From the NCBI RefSeq assembly GCF_010470665.1, contig NZ_VOPZ01000009.1, forward strand, positions 124,001 to 188,000: a DNA stretch of 64,000 nt, in the 5' to 3' direction. Origin of the DNA: Desulfovibrio sp. JC022. Its GTDB lineage: Bacteria; Desulfobacterota; Desulfovibrionia; Desulfovibrionales; Desulfovibrionaceae. A program made the position numbers and the translations under genes. Shown here piece by piece: positions 51,648 to 60,662 of the stretch; within the stretch, counting starts at the first letter, position 1; each line of letters begins with the position of its first letter. Under the pieces are notes generated by a model, which was not told the DNA's origin, ran no database searches, and saw only the letters and a list, made by a program, of their open reading frames with translations.

Positions 51648-52913
51648 ATGAATCTTGAGCCGTTTCTGAAAATTCTCAACCGGGCCATGGGGCTTGCTCC
51701 TGATTCACTGGCCCGTTCCGGGATTGAGCTGGCACTCAAGGCGCGTATGCGTGAGACCGGGCAGAGTGAGAATGGCTATCTCAAGTTGTTGCGGACCTGT
51801 GATGGTGAATTGTCTGAGCTGATTGAAGAGATCGTGGTTCCTGAAACATGGTTTTTCAGAGACAGCAAACCTTTTGAACTGCTCTTTGAAACCGCAGCCG
51901 GATGCAGGGCTGATGAATTCAGGGTGCTCAGCGCGCCTTGTTCCACCGGGGAAGAGCCTTATTCCATTGCCATGACCCTCATGGGGGCCGGGTTGAGCCA
52001 GTTCAGGGTTGACGGGGTGGATATCAGCGAGCGCGCTTTACATAGGGCAAGGGGCGGAATTTATACTGAGAATTCTTTCCGTGCTGAACTGCCGCTTTAT
52101 GCTGAAAGGTGGTTCCGTAAATGCAAAGAAGGGCGCATGCTTGCGGAGCAGATAAGGGGGACGGTGAATTTCCATTCCGGTAATATTATCGAAGGCTGTC
52201 TTCCCCATGGCAGGTATGATGTAATCTTTTGCCGTAATTTGCTGATTTATCTGGATGATAATTCAAGGAAATGTTTGGCCGCTTTGTTAAATGAAAAACT
52301 GAAGGATAACGGTTTGCTTTTTGTCGGCCATGCTGAAATTCTTCCGGTTTTTAATGACTGGTTCACTCCGGTCCGGAAACAGGGCACTTTTGCACTGCGT
52401 AAGGGAAAGCGCAAAGTTGCAGCTCTGCTCAAACTTCCGGTCTGTCCGCAGCAGGAGTCTGCACGGAGCGATACAGCCGTTCCAAAGATGCACTCCACTG
52501 TGCACAGGCCGTTTAAGGCCGTCTCACCGGTAAAACCCGTGGTGCTGCCCCGCAGGGGAGTTCCTGTTGTAAAAGAAGAGCAACCCCGCCAGCCGCCGGT
52601 TATTTCGGTAAAAGAGATCAAAGAGCTGGCGGATCGGGGTAAGAGGGCGGAGGCTTTGAACATGTGTGCTGAGCTGCTCAAACAGGATGGGCCGGACCCG
52701 GAGTTGTTTCATCTCTGCGGTTTGTTGCATGAATCCGGGGGAAATATTTCAATGGCTGAGGAATACTATGGCAAGGCCCTGTATCTTGAGCCGGATCATA
52801 TGGAATCTCTGGTGCATCTCGCTCTGCTGCTGGAAAACAGGGGTGAAGCGCGCAAGGCTGAAATTATGCGCAACAGGGCCCGTCGGGCTGAAAAAAGAAA
52901 TGAGGCCGGATAA
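51648..52913 (+). CDS. CheR methyltransferase with C-terminal TPR repeats (WspC-like)
   Basis: 421 residues. CheR domain (about 1-260): VPETWFFRDSKPFELL, SAPCSTGEEPYSIAMTL (S-adenosylmethionine loop), DGVDISERALHRARGG, DVIFCRNLLIYLDD. A Pro/Arg/Lys-rich linker (about 265-325) leads to TPR-like helices (about 330-420: CGLLHESGGNISMAEEYYGKALYLEPDHMESLVHLA is represented by the LYLEPDHMESLVHLALLLEN part). It methylates receptor glutamates. TPR fusion is typical of WspC and other tetratricopeptide CheR types. The stop overlaps the next ATG by one base. Confidence 0.92.
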   Translation: MNLEPFLKILNRAMGLAPDSLARSGIELALKARMRETGQSENGYLKLLRTCDGELSELIEEIVVPETWFFRDSKPFELLFETAAGCRADEFRVLSAPCSTGEEPYSIAMTLMGAGLSQFRVDGVDISERALHRARGGIYTENSFRAELPLYAERWFRKCKEGRMLAEQIRGTVNFHSGNIIEGCLPHGRYDVIFCRNLLIYLDDNSRKCLAALLNEKLKDNGLLFVGHAEILPVFNDWFTPVRKQGTFALRKGKRKVAALLKLPVCPQQESARSDTAVPKMHSTVHRPFKAVSPVKPVVLPRRGVPVVKEEQPRQPPVISVKEIKELADRGKRAEALNMCAELLKQDGPDPELFHLCGLLHESGGNISMAEEYYGKALYLEPDHMESLVHLALLLENRGEARKAEIMRNRARRAEKRNEAG

Positions 52914-53569
52914 TGCTTGAGTCCTGCTGGAATACTATAGGTTACGCCGGAGACAGATCCTGTCCCGAGTTGGAACAATGGAGCCATTGCTACCATTGCC
53001 CCAATTTTACAAGTGTCGGTCTGTCCCTGCTGGACCGTAAGCCTCCTGAAGGCTATCTGGCTGAGAATACCGAAGCTGTGTCCATTGCCAAGGAAGAAGA
53101 GCAGGCTGAGACTTCCGGGGCGGTTGTATTCAGGATCTCCCGTGAATGGCTGGCCCTTTCTTCGCAGGTTTTTGTTTCAGTGCTGGAAAAGCGGACCGTG
53201 CGACCGGTTCCACATCGAAACAGCAGGATGTTCCGGGGGCTGACCAGTCTTCAGGGCCAGATTATTCCGGTGGTTTCCGTTCGCGAACTGCTGGGTCTTG
53301 AAGAGGAATATCTTACTGAAGAGGAGAAGGGGTTTCGGGTTTACAGCAGGTTTATCTGCGTGGACCGTGGGCTGGGGCGTTGGATTTTTGCGGTGGATGA
53401 GGTGCTTGGTGTTCATCATTATCCACCGGACGCGTTGATGGATGCCCCGGCAACTGTGTCCAAGGCCCCGGCGGCGTATACCCGCGGCCTTTTTGAGATA
53501 GACGATAAAAGAATTTCACTGCTGGAAGACGAGCTTCTTTTTGAGGCCTTCAACCGCATCATCAAGTAA
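52913..53569 (+). CDS. CheW-domain protein with N-terminal Cys motif (WspD-like)
   Basis: 218 residues. The N-terminus has CW-x2-IG-x2-GD-x-SCPEL-x5-HC-x2-CPNF (Cys5, 17, 26, 29), a motif known from WspD-type adaptors and possibly a metal site. The CheW domain follows (about 60-215): LEKRTVRPVPHRNSRMFRG, LTSLQGQIIPVVSVRELL, VDEVLGVHHYPP. It is the second CheW of the operon and by place corresponds to WspD. Start overlaps the cheR stop (TAATG). Confidence 0.88.
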   Translation: MLESCWNTIGYAGDRSCPELEQWSHCYHCPNFTSVGLSLLDRKPPEGYLAENTEAVSIAKEEEQAETSGAVVFRISREWLALSSQVFVSVLEKRTVRPVPHRNSRMFRGLTSLQGQIIPVVSVRELLGLEEEYLTEEEKGFRVYSRFICVDRGLGRWIFAVDEVLGVHHYPPDALMDAPATVSKAPAAYTRGLFEIDDKRISLLEDELLFEAFNRIIK

Positions 53570-53610
53570 GGCGGAACTTATGCGCAACAGCCGGACAGGG
53601 AGAAGATAGA

Positions 53611-56496
53611 GTGACGCGAGACATGGCGGATCTTTCTATGCTGGAACTCTTTCGCATGGAGGCGGGCAACCATACGCGGGTGCTGGAAGAAGGCATACCC
53701 GGTCTGGCTGCTGACGTTTCCCCGGAAAAGGTGCAGCCTCTCATCCATGCGGCCCACGCCCTGAAAGGGTCTGGCAAGATTGTGGGACTGGCTGAGGCCG
53801 TGGATCTTTCGCAGACCATGGAAGCTGTGCTGGACAGATGTTCCGGTGCAGGGGAGTTGCTTGCTCAGCAGGCTGTTGACGGTTTGCTGGACGGTGCGCG
53901 TTTTCTGCATTCCCTTGCCGAAGTGGAAGCAGAGAACATGGACGGCTGGCTGGAAGAAAAAAAAGATGAGCTGGTATCCCTGCTTGAGCGTATTGAATCC
54001 GGGAAATCCACTGAGAGTCCTGCGGATCATGAGCCGGAACCTGCTCAAATTCCTGAATCCGAACCGGTCTCGCTTGCACAGGAAGAGGTCCGGCCCGAAG
54101 AACCGCAAACTCCGCCTGAAGAAATTTCAGCAGTTGAGCCGGTGCAGGCTGCTGCTCCGCCCAAAGAAGATATCCCTCTTGCCGACCTTTCCATGCTCGA
54201 TCTTTTCCGCATGGAAGCTGAAAGCCATTCCCATGCCCTGAATGAAGGATTGCTGGAGCTGGAAAAAGATCAGGCCCCGGATAAAGTGGAGCCGCTCATG
54301 CGTGCGGCCCATTCCATGAAAGGAGCGGCCCGTATTGTGGGGCTGACCGATGCCGTGGCCCTTGCCCATGCCATGGAAGATCTGCTGGTGGCCTGCCAGA
54401 AGGGTGATACTGTCCTTGATTCCGGTCAGATTGATCTGCTGCTGGCGGCAACAGATATTTACCGTGATGTTTCCCAGCTTGAAACAGATTCCATTCAGGG
54501 ATTCTTGAGCGAAAGTAGACCGCTCATGGACCAGTTGGAAAAAGCTTTGCGCGGAGATGAGGAAGCAGCAGCCAAGGTTTGCTCCAAGGTCTGTCCTTCA
54601 GGAATGCCGGCTTCGATTGTGGATGTACCGGGCGAACCAGTTACTGAGATTGTGGCTGATGCATCTCCCGAGCAAGGGGAATCCAAAGACGTTTCTGCTG
54701 CTCAACCCAAAGCATCACCGACCAAGGAGAGTTCCGCTCCTGCGCAAGGGGGGCGTGCGCCGGAAGATTCTGTGGTCCGTGTTTCCGCCGGAAACCTGAA
54801 CAGGCTAATGGCCCTTGCCGGGGAAAGCCTTGTGGAGTCCGGCAGACTGGGCGAGTTCGCTTCATCTCTGCTGCGCCTCAAGGGCGGACACCGGGACTTG
54901 ATGAGGATTCTTGAAGATTCCTGTGAGCGGGTCAGCCACGGTGAAACCGCCGAAGATGTGGTTGATGAACTCAAAGGGGCTTTGGCTGAATGCCAGGTCA
55001 TGCTGGTTAAGCACATCAATGAATTTGATCTCTACCGCAGGCGCAATGACAATGTTTCCGGCAGGCTTTATCATGAGGTCATCGCCAGCCGCATGCGTCC
55101 TTTTTCCGATGGCGGCCGCGGTTTTCCCCGTCTGGTGCGTGATCTGGCCCGTTCGCTGGGCAAGGAAGTGGATTTCGTTATTGAGGGTGATACAACTTCT
55201 GTTGACCGCGATATTCTGGATAAGCTGGAAGCCCCTCTTAACCATTTGATCAGGAACGGCGTGGATCACGGTATTGAAATGCCGGATGAGCGTGTTGTTG
55301 CTGGGAAGTCTTCCACCGGGACCATCCGGGTGATTGCCGGACACCGGGCCGGAATGCTCTTTATTGAAGTGCGTGATGACGGTCGGGGGCTTGACCCGGA
55401 ACGGATCAGGGCCAAGGTGGTGGAACGCAAGCTGGCTCCGGCGCGTATGGCAGCAGAAATGAGTCGGGCCGAGCTTATGGAATTTCTTTTTCTGCCCGGT
55501 TTCTCCACTGCCGGAAAGGTTACTGAGATATCCGGGCGCGGGGTCGGGCTGGATGTGGTTCATGCCATGGTTCAGGAAGTTGGCGGCACGGTGCGCGCTG
55601 ATTCAGAGCCCGGACAGGGCATGTCATTTTCCATGCAGCTGCCGCTTACTCTTTCAGTTATCCGCACTCTGCTGGTGAAAATTGCGGATCAGCCCTACGC
55701 CCTTCCTCTGAGTCGTATCAGCCGTATTGCTTCCATCTTTCCGGAACAGCTCAAACTGGCCGAGGACCGTCAGTACGTCTCTCTGGACGGGGTCAACGTG
55801 GGCTTGGTGCCCGCAGCCCAGATTTTGGGAGTCACCTCGCATCAGCAGGAAGAGGACGGTCTGAAGGTTGTGGTTATCAGTGACCGTATGAACCGTTACG
55901 GATTGGTGGTGGATGATTTCTTAGGTGAGCAGGATCTTGTGGTCCGTCCGCTGGATCATAGACTGGGCAAGGTCCCGGATGTGAATTCTGTAGCCATGAT
56001 GCCCGACGGTTCCCCGGTACTCATCCTTGATGCCGAGGATCTTGTACGTTCCATTGATAATCTTCTTTCCGGCGGAAGGCTGGGCAAGGTGGGTATGGAA
56101 TCCGCTGAAAGCGGCCCGGTACAGAAGATTCTGGTGGTGGATGATTCACTTACCGTGCGTGAAGTGGAGCGTAAACTGCTGGCTAACCATGGCTATGAAG
56201 TGGACACGGCGGTGGACGGTCAGGACGGCTTTAATGCGGTTATTTCAGGTGACTATGATCTTGTGGTTACTGATGTGGACATGCCGCGCATGAATGGTCT
56301 GGAGCTGGCCCGCAAAATTAAGGATGATCCGGAACTCAAGTCCATCCCGGTGATGATGGTTTCTTACAAGGACCGCAAGGAAGACAAGCTCCGGGGGCTT
56401 GAGGCTGGTGCTGATTATTATTTGACCAAGAGCAGTTTTCATGACGAGACCCTGCTTTCGGCAGTTGAAGACCTTATAGGCGGGGCTGGAAAATGA
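53611..56496 (+). CDS. Hybrid CheA kinase with two Hpt domains and a receiver (WspE-like)
   Basis: 961 residues. Two Hpt domains in tandem: His49 in HAALHKG-type context HAHALKGSG (about 5-125) and His234 in AAHSMKGAA (about 190-315). Both begin with the same LSMLxLFRMEA stretch, so they arose by duplication. Then come a linker, the P4 ATPase domain (LNHLIRNGVDHGIE, VRDDGRGLDPERI, GRGVGLDVV), a CheW-like P5 domain (about 680-810) and a C-terminal receiver (about 830-961; Asp in LVVTDVDMPRMNG). GTG start at 53611 is set by AGGGAG eight bases upstream. The next gene overlaps by four bases. Confidence 0.92.
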   Translation: MTRDMADLSMLELFRMEAGNHTRVLEEGIPGLAADVSPEKVQPLIHAAHALKGSGKIVGLAEAVDLSQTMEAVLDRCSGAGELLAQQAVDGLLDGARFLHSLAEVEAENMDGWLEEKKDELVSLLERIESGKSTESPADHEPEPAQIPESEPVSLAQEEVRPEEPQTPPEEISAVEPVQAAAPPKEDIPLADLSMLDLFRMEAESHSHALNEGLLELEKDQAPDKVEPLMRAAHSMKGAARIVGLTDAVALAHAMEDLLVACQKGDTVLDSGQIDLLLAATDIYRDVSQLETDSIQGFLSESRPLMDQLEKALRGDEEAAAKVCSKVCPSGMPASIVDVPGEPVTEIVADASPEQGESKDVSAAQPKASPTKESSAPAQGGRAPEDSVVRVSAGNLNRLMALAGESLVESGRLGEFASSLLRLKGGHRDLMRILEDSCERVSHGETAEDVVDELKGALAECQVMLVKHINEFDLYRRRNDNVSGRLYHEVIASRMRPFSDGGRGFPRLVRDLARSLGKEVDFVIEGDTTSVDRDILDKLEAPLNHLIRNGVDHGIEMPDERVVAGKSSTGTIRVIAGHRAGMLFIEVRDDGRGLDPERIRAKVVERKLAPARMAAEMSRAELMEFLFLPGFSTAGKVTEISGRGVGLDVVHAMVQEVGGTVRADSEPGQGMSFSMQLPLTLSVIRTLLVKIADQPYALPLSRISRIASIFPEQLKLAEDRQYVSLDGVNVGLVPAAQILGVTSHQQEEDGLKVVVISDRMNRYGLVVDDFLGEQDLVVRPLDHRLGKVPDVNSVAMMPDGSPVLILDAEDLVRSIDNLLSGGRLGKVGMESAESGPVQKILVVDDSLTVREVERKLLANHGYEVDTAVDGQDGFNAVISGDYDLVVTDVDMPRMNGLELARKIKDDPELKSIPVMMVSYKDRKEDKLRGLEAGADYYLTKSSFHDETLLSAVEDLIGGAGK

Positions 56497-57506
56497 GAAT
56501 AGGTATTGTAAATGATCAGGCCTTGGCAGTGGATGTGCTCAAGAAGGTGGTTAGTGCTGCCGGGCACGAAATCGCCTGGATTGCTCATAACGGAGAAAAA
56601 GCGATAGAGAAGTGTTGCACTGATGTGCCGGACCTTGTGCTCATGGATCTGGTTATGCCTGTGCTTGATGGTGCCGGGGCCACACAGGGGATTATGCAGA
56701 AATGCCCTTGTCCGATTCTGGTTGTTACCGCCAGTATTGAGAGCAATTCTACCAAGGTCTTCGAGGCCATGGGCGCGGGGGCACTTGATGTGGTTACCAC
56801 TCCCCGTCAGGAAAACGGAGGCATAGAAGGTGGCGATGAGCTTCTTTCAAAAATTTCAGTAATCGGCAAGTTGCAGGGTAACAAAAAAACAAGCCCTGCT
56901 CCTAAGCTCATTCCGAAAGTCAGGATGGTTCCTCCTCTGCTGGCAATAGGCAGTTCTACAGGAGGACCTTCCGCTTTAGCCACTTTGCTGGGGGCCTTGC
57001 CGGAGGATTTTCCGGCGGCCATTGCCATTGCCCAGCATGTGGACGGACATTTTTCCGAAAATCTGGCTCAGTGGCTGGACGGACAGACCGGGATAAAAGT
57101 TGAACTTGCCCGCAGCGGCATGGCTATGCAGCCCGGAAAGGCGTTGATCGCTCCCGGTGACCGGCATATGCGCATGGGGCCGGGGGGCATGGTTGAATTG
57201 ACCAGCGGTCCCGGTGAGAATTTATACGTGCCCTCTGTGGATGTGCTTTTTGACAGTTTATGTTGTGCCGGGTTCCCTTCCAACTCTGCGGCGGTGCTGC
57301 TCACAGGCATGGGCGCGGACGGGGCAAGGGGGATGTGCGATCTTAGGAATTCCGGCTGGATGACCGTGGCTCAGGACAAGGAATCCAGCGTGGTCTGGGG
57401 TATGCCCGGAGCGGCGGTAAAAATGGGTGCGGCGCGCGAAGTCTGTTCCATTGAAGATATGGCCGGGTTGCTGGTAAGGCATTTTAAAAAACGTTTCAGG
57501 AGTTAG
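56493..57506 (+). CDS. CheB methylesterase (WspF-like)
   Basis: 337 residues: receiver (about 1-115) and methylesterase domain (about 150-335). The receiver begins RIGIVNDQ, with Asn-Asp in place of the usual Asp-Asp pair, as in WspF; the phospho-acceptor is in LVLMDLVMPVLDG. The catalytic triad is visible: Ser in GSSTGGP, His in AQHVDGHF, Asp in LLTGMGADGARG. It removes methyl groups from the receptors. ATG overlaps the kinase stop (ATGA). Confidence 0.93.
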   Translation: MRIGIVNDQALAVDVLKKVVSAAGHEIAWIAHNGEKAIEKCCTDVPDLVLMDLVMPVLDGAGATQGIMQKCPCPILVVTASIESNSTKVFEAMGAGALDVVTTPRQENGGIEGGDELLSKISVIGKLQGNKKTSPAPKLIPKVRMVPPLLAIGSSTGGPSALATLLGALPEDFPAAIAIAQHVDGHFSENLAQWLDGQTGIKVELARSGMAMQPGKALIAPGDRHMRMGPGGMVELTSGPGENLYVPSVDVLFDSLCCAGFPSNSAAVLLTGMGADGARGMCDLRNSGWMTVAQDKESSVVWGMPGAAVKMGAAREVCSIEDMAGLLVRHFKKRFRS

Positions 57507-57511
57507 AACAG

Positions 57512-58699
57512 ATGACCGAAGTCAAAGAGCAGCTGCTCACCGAACATAAGATCAATGTCTTGCTGATAGATGACCAACCCATGGTGGGGGAGGCTGTGCG
57601 GCGTATGCTTGAAGGCGAGGAGGACATTGATTTCCACTTTGTGAGCGATCCGACCAAGGCCATTCCCACTGCTGAAGAGTTGCAGCCTACAGTCATTTTA
57701 CAGGATCTTGTCATGCCTGAGATTGACGGTATGACCATGGTCAAATTTATGCGGGTTAATTCCAAGCTCAAGGATATTCCCCTGATTGTGCTTTCCACCA
57801 AGGAAGAGCCGACCACCAAGGCCGAAGCTTTTGCTCTCGGAGCTAACGATTATCTGGTCAAACTTCCCGACCGCATCGAGCTTCTGGCACGCATCCGTTA
57901 CCACTCCAAGGGTTACATCAACCTTTTGCAGAGAAATGAAGCATACGAACAACTGCGTGAAAGCAGGGATGAAATGCGCAAGGAGCTTGCTGTTGCCGCT
58001 GACTACGTGACCTCCCTGTTGCCGGACCCGGTTAAAGAGGGGAATATTCAGGCGGACTGGCGGTTTATTCCTTCGGCATCATTGGGCGGCGATTCCTTCG
58101 GCTACCACTGGCTCGATGATGATCATTTTGCCATGTACCTGCTTGATGTCTGTGACCACGGGGTCGGTTCGGCACTTCTTTCTGTCTCAGCCATGAACGT
58201 GCTTCGATCCCAGACCTTGCCGGATACTGATTTTCTTAAACCGGACGAAGTGCTGACATCCCTGAACGATTCCTTTCAGATGGATCAGCAGAACAACCTT
58301 TATTTCACCATGTGGTACGGTATTTATCGTAAATCGGACCGGACCTTAACCTTTTCCAGCGGCGGACATCCACCGGCACTGCTTATCGCGGACGGGGAAG
58401 TGCAGCAGCTGCGTACTCCGGGAATGATTGTGGGCGGTATGCCGGATATGACCTACACCAGCGACAGCGTGACTGTTGAGCCGGGTGCGCGCTTCTTTCT
58501 CTATAGTGACGGGGTCTACGAGCTGAAAAAAGTTTCAGACGGCAAGATGTGGGAGTTTGATGAATTTTCCGGGTTCATGAAAGGGACCGGAGGAGAGCTG
58601 GGCACACCCATTGACCAGCTTATAGCGCATACCCGCCAATTGCAGGGTAGTGAACTTTATGAAGATGATTTTTCCATGGTGGAGTTTGTCTTTGCCTAA
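57512..58699 (+). CDS. WspR-like receiver fused to a SpoIIE/RsbU-type PP2C phosphatase
   Basis: 395 residues. The receiver (about 10-135) reads LLIDDQPMVGEAVRR, VILQDLVMPEIDG (phospho-acceptor D65) and LSTKEEPTTKAEAFALGAND, very close to the WspR receiver as I remember it. A coiled coil (about 135-160, RNEAYEQLRESRDEMRKEL) follows. In place of the GGDEF domain of WspR comes a PP2C-like phosphatase (about 165-395): LGGDSFGYHW, LLDVCDHGVGSALLS, SSGGHPPALL, FFLYSDGVYEL and EDDFSMV, with all usual metal Asp residues. It is most likely the output of the operon; the substrate, perhaps an anti-sigma-factor antagonist, is not in the window. Confidence 0.92.
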   Translation: MTEVKEQLLTEHKINVLLIDDQPMVGEAVRRMLEGEEDIDFHFVSDPTKAIPTAEELQPTVILQDLVMPEIDGMTMVKFMRVNSKLKDIPLIVLSTKEEPTTKAEAFALGANDYLVKLPDRIELLARIRYHSKGYINLLQRNEAYEQLRESRDEMRKELAVAADYVTSLLPDPVKEGNIQADWRFIPSASLGGDSFGYHWLDDDHFAMYLLDVCDHGVGSALLSVSAMNVLRSQTLPDTDFLKPDEVLTSLNDSFQMDQQNNLYFTMWYGIYRKSDRTLTFSSGGHPPALLIADGEVQQLRTPGMIVGGMPDMTYTSDSVTVEPGARFFLYSDGVYELKKVSDGKMWEFDEFSGFMKGTGGELGTPIDQLIAHTRQLQGSELYEDDFSMVEFVFA

Positions 58700-58753
58700 G
58701 TCGGGACTTAGAGGCAGGCTTTGCATTTAATCGGGAATTAAAGAGGACTGATA

Positions 58754-60592
58754 ATGAGTATCCGCAAACAGTTCATAACCGGGTGTGTGGTTTTTTGTAT
58801 AGCCCTGACCGTGGCCATAATGTGGCTGGTTTCAGACTATGCCCGCGAGACCCTGATGGACCAGTATCGTTCCAAGGCAGAAATCATGCTGCACACTATG
58901 AAAGCAGTGCGCAAGCATACCGGATCTGTTATCCGTCCCAAGGCCACGGAAATTCTGCCGGAAAATAAGTTTGTAACCGAGTTGCAGTCCACTTCCTTTA
59001 CCGCCAACGGCGTGTTCGGACGTATTCCCGATGTCTACAGGCATGAGTTGAACTTTAAAACCGCTTCCACCAAGCCGCGTAATCCTGATAATCTGGCCAC
59101 CAATGACGAGGCCCGAATTATCGAGGAGCTTGATGCCATGGCTCGGGTCGGAAAAAAACCTTTCATCGGGGAAATTTGTAAAATTAACGGCATTGAATCT
59201 TTTATTGTCGCAGAAGGAGAGGTAAATAAGCCTTCCTGCATGGTCTGTCACGGTGATCCTAAAGATGCTCCGCCGTCCATGAAAAGCAGGTATCCGGTCA
59301 AAAGTGATACGGGTTACTACCGCAAGCCGGGGCGCATTGAATGCGCCATGATTTCGGCCATTCCGCTGGCGGCTATGAATGCCGCTTCCAATCAGGCTCT
59401 TGGTGCGGTGGTCTTCATGGGATTTATTTTTATTGTGGTAACTCTCGGTTTTCTTCTCTTCGGTCTGAACCTTATTTTCAGCCCGGTTTCACAGATTACC
59501 AACATTGCCAAGGAAATTGCTTCTGGTGACCTGAACAGTGCCAATGTTTCCATCCGCAAAATGAAGAATATGGCTGAAGGTAAATTTTTTGCAGGCCGGA
59601 TCATGCGGCCCGGAAACGAAATCGGTAATCTGGTGACTTCTTTTGAAACCATGATTTCCGGTCTTTCAGAATTGATCGGTGAAGTTCAGTCCTCCGGGGA
59701 TAATGTTTCAGTGGCCGGAAACAAGATCAGGTCCACTGCCGAGCATATTGATTCTGCGGTAAACAGGCAGGCAGCCTCTACCAACGAAGTTACCGCCACC
59801 AGCAGGTTGATCAGTAAGACCTCCAAGGATCTGGTGGAAGTGATGACTGATGTCGCCGATAGTGCCAGTGAGTCCGCCCACATGGCCGAAACCCTGCAAG
59901 GAAATATCGAACGGCGTGAGCAATCTTTGATCAGGCTGGTTGAATCTACTGACAATGTTTCATCGCGGTTGGCGGCTATCAGTGAAAAAGCCAGCAGGAT
60001 TAACCATATTGTGACCACCATTGCCAGAATTGCAGACCAGACCAACCTCCTCTCGCTTAACGCGGCCATTGAGGCTGAAAAGGCCGGACAATTCGGTCAG
60101 GGATTTTCCGTGGTTGCCCGTGAGATGCGCAGACTGGCTGATCAGACGGTCATTGCCGCAGAAGATATTGAACTCATGGTCCGGGACATGCAATCCGCAG
60201 TCAGTTCCGGGGTTATGGAGATGGAAACTTTCAATCATGAAGTCCGTTCCAGTGTGGATGAGGTGGAAAAGATGAGTGTCGATCTGGGGCAGATTGTGGA
60301 TCAGGTCCGGGTACTCAAGCCACGTTTTGTGGATGTCTCCCGTTCCATGGGTGATCAGGCCGATAGTGCTGAGCAGATCAGTGATGCCATGGGTGACCTC
60401 AGTGAAACCGCTGCCGGAACTACGGAATATCTCGAAGAATTTAAGCGTACAGTGGCGAGCCTGAACTATACCGTCCAGAGTCTGACCGGTGCTGTAGACG
60501 GCTTCCAGACTGTTGAGGATGATTTTTTCTCCTCATCGGACGAAAAGGAAGATCCTGCAAAGGATAAAAGTGAATCGGAGCCGGAGAATTAA
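58754..60592 (+). CDS. Methyl-accepting chemotaxis protein with periplasmic c-type heme motif (DUF3365-like)
   Basis: 612 residues. TM1 about 7-27, periplasmic domain about 30-205 of the DUF3365/Tll0287 type with one heme-c motif CMVCH (Cys162, Cys165, His166) and the surrounding VAEGEVNKPSCMVCHGDPK, TM2 about 213-237, HAMP, and a signalling domain with [20 protein letters not shown] then REMRRLADQT, close to WspA. It probably senses redox state or a heme ligand. No pentapeptide tail; the C-terminus is Asp/Glu/Ser-rich. It follows the phosphatase gene by 54 bp in the same direction. Confidence 0.92.
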   Translation: MSIRKQFITGCVVFCIALTVAIMWLVSDYARETLMDQYRSKAEIMLHTMKAVRKHTGSVIRPKATEILPENKFVTELQSTSFTANGVFGRIPDVYRHELNFKTASTKPRNPDNLATNDEARIIEELDAMARVGKKPFIGEICKINGIESFIVAEGEVNKPSCMVCHGDPKDAPPSMKSRYPVKSDTGYYRKPGRIECAMISAIPLAAMNAASNQALGAVVFMGFIFIVVTLGFLLFGLNLIFSPVSQITNIAKEIASGDLNSANVSIRKMKNMAEGKFFAGRIMRPGNEIGNLVTSFETMISGLSELIGEVQSSGDNVSVAGNKIRSTAEHIDSAVNRQAASTNEVTATSRLISKTSKDLVEVMTDVADSASESAHMAETLQGNIERREQSLIRLVESTDNVSSRLAAISEKASRINHIVTTIARIADQTNLLSLNAAIEAEKAGQFGQGFSVVAREMRRLADQTVIAAEDIELMVRDMQSAVSSGVMEMETFNHEVRSSVDEVEKMSVDLGQIVDQVRVLKPRFVDVSRSMGDQADSAEQISDAMGDLSETAAGTTEYLEEFKRTVASLNYTVQSLTGAVDGFQTVEDDFFSSSDEKEDPAKDKSESEPEN

Positions 60593-60662
60593 CACAGTTG
60601 TAACGGTTCCGCCTTAATCCGTACCAATGTTACAGGTAAGGTCCGTCCAAAAGGAGAACATT

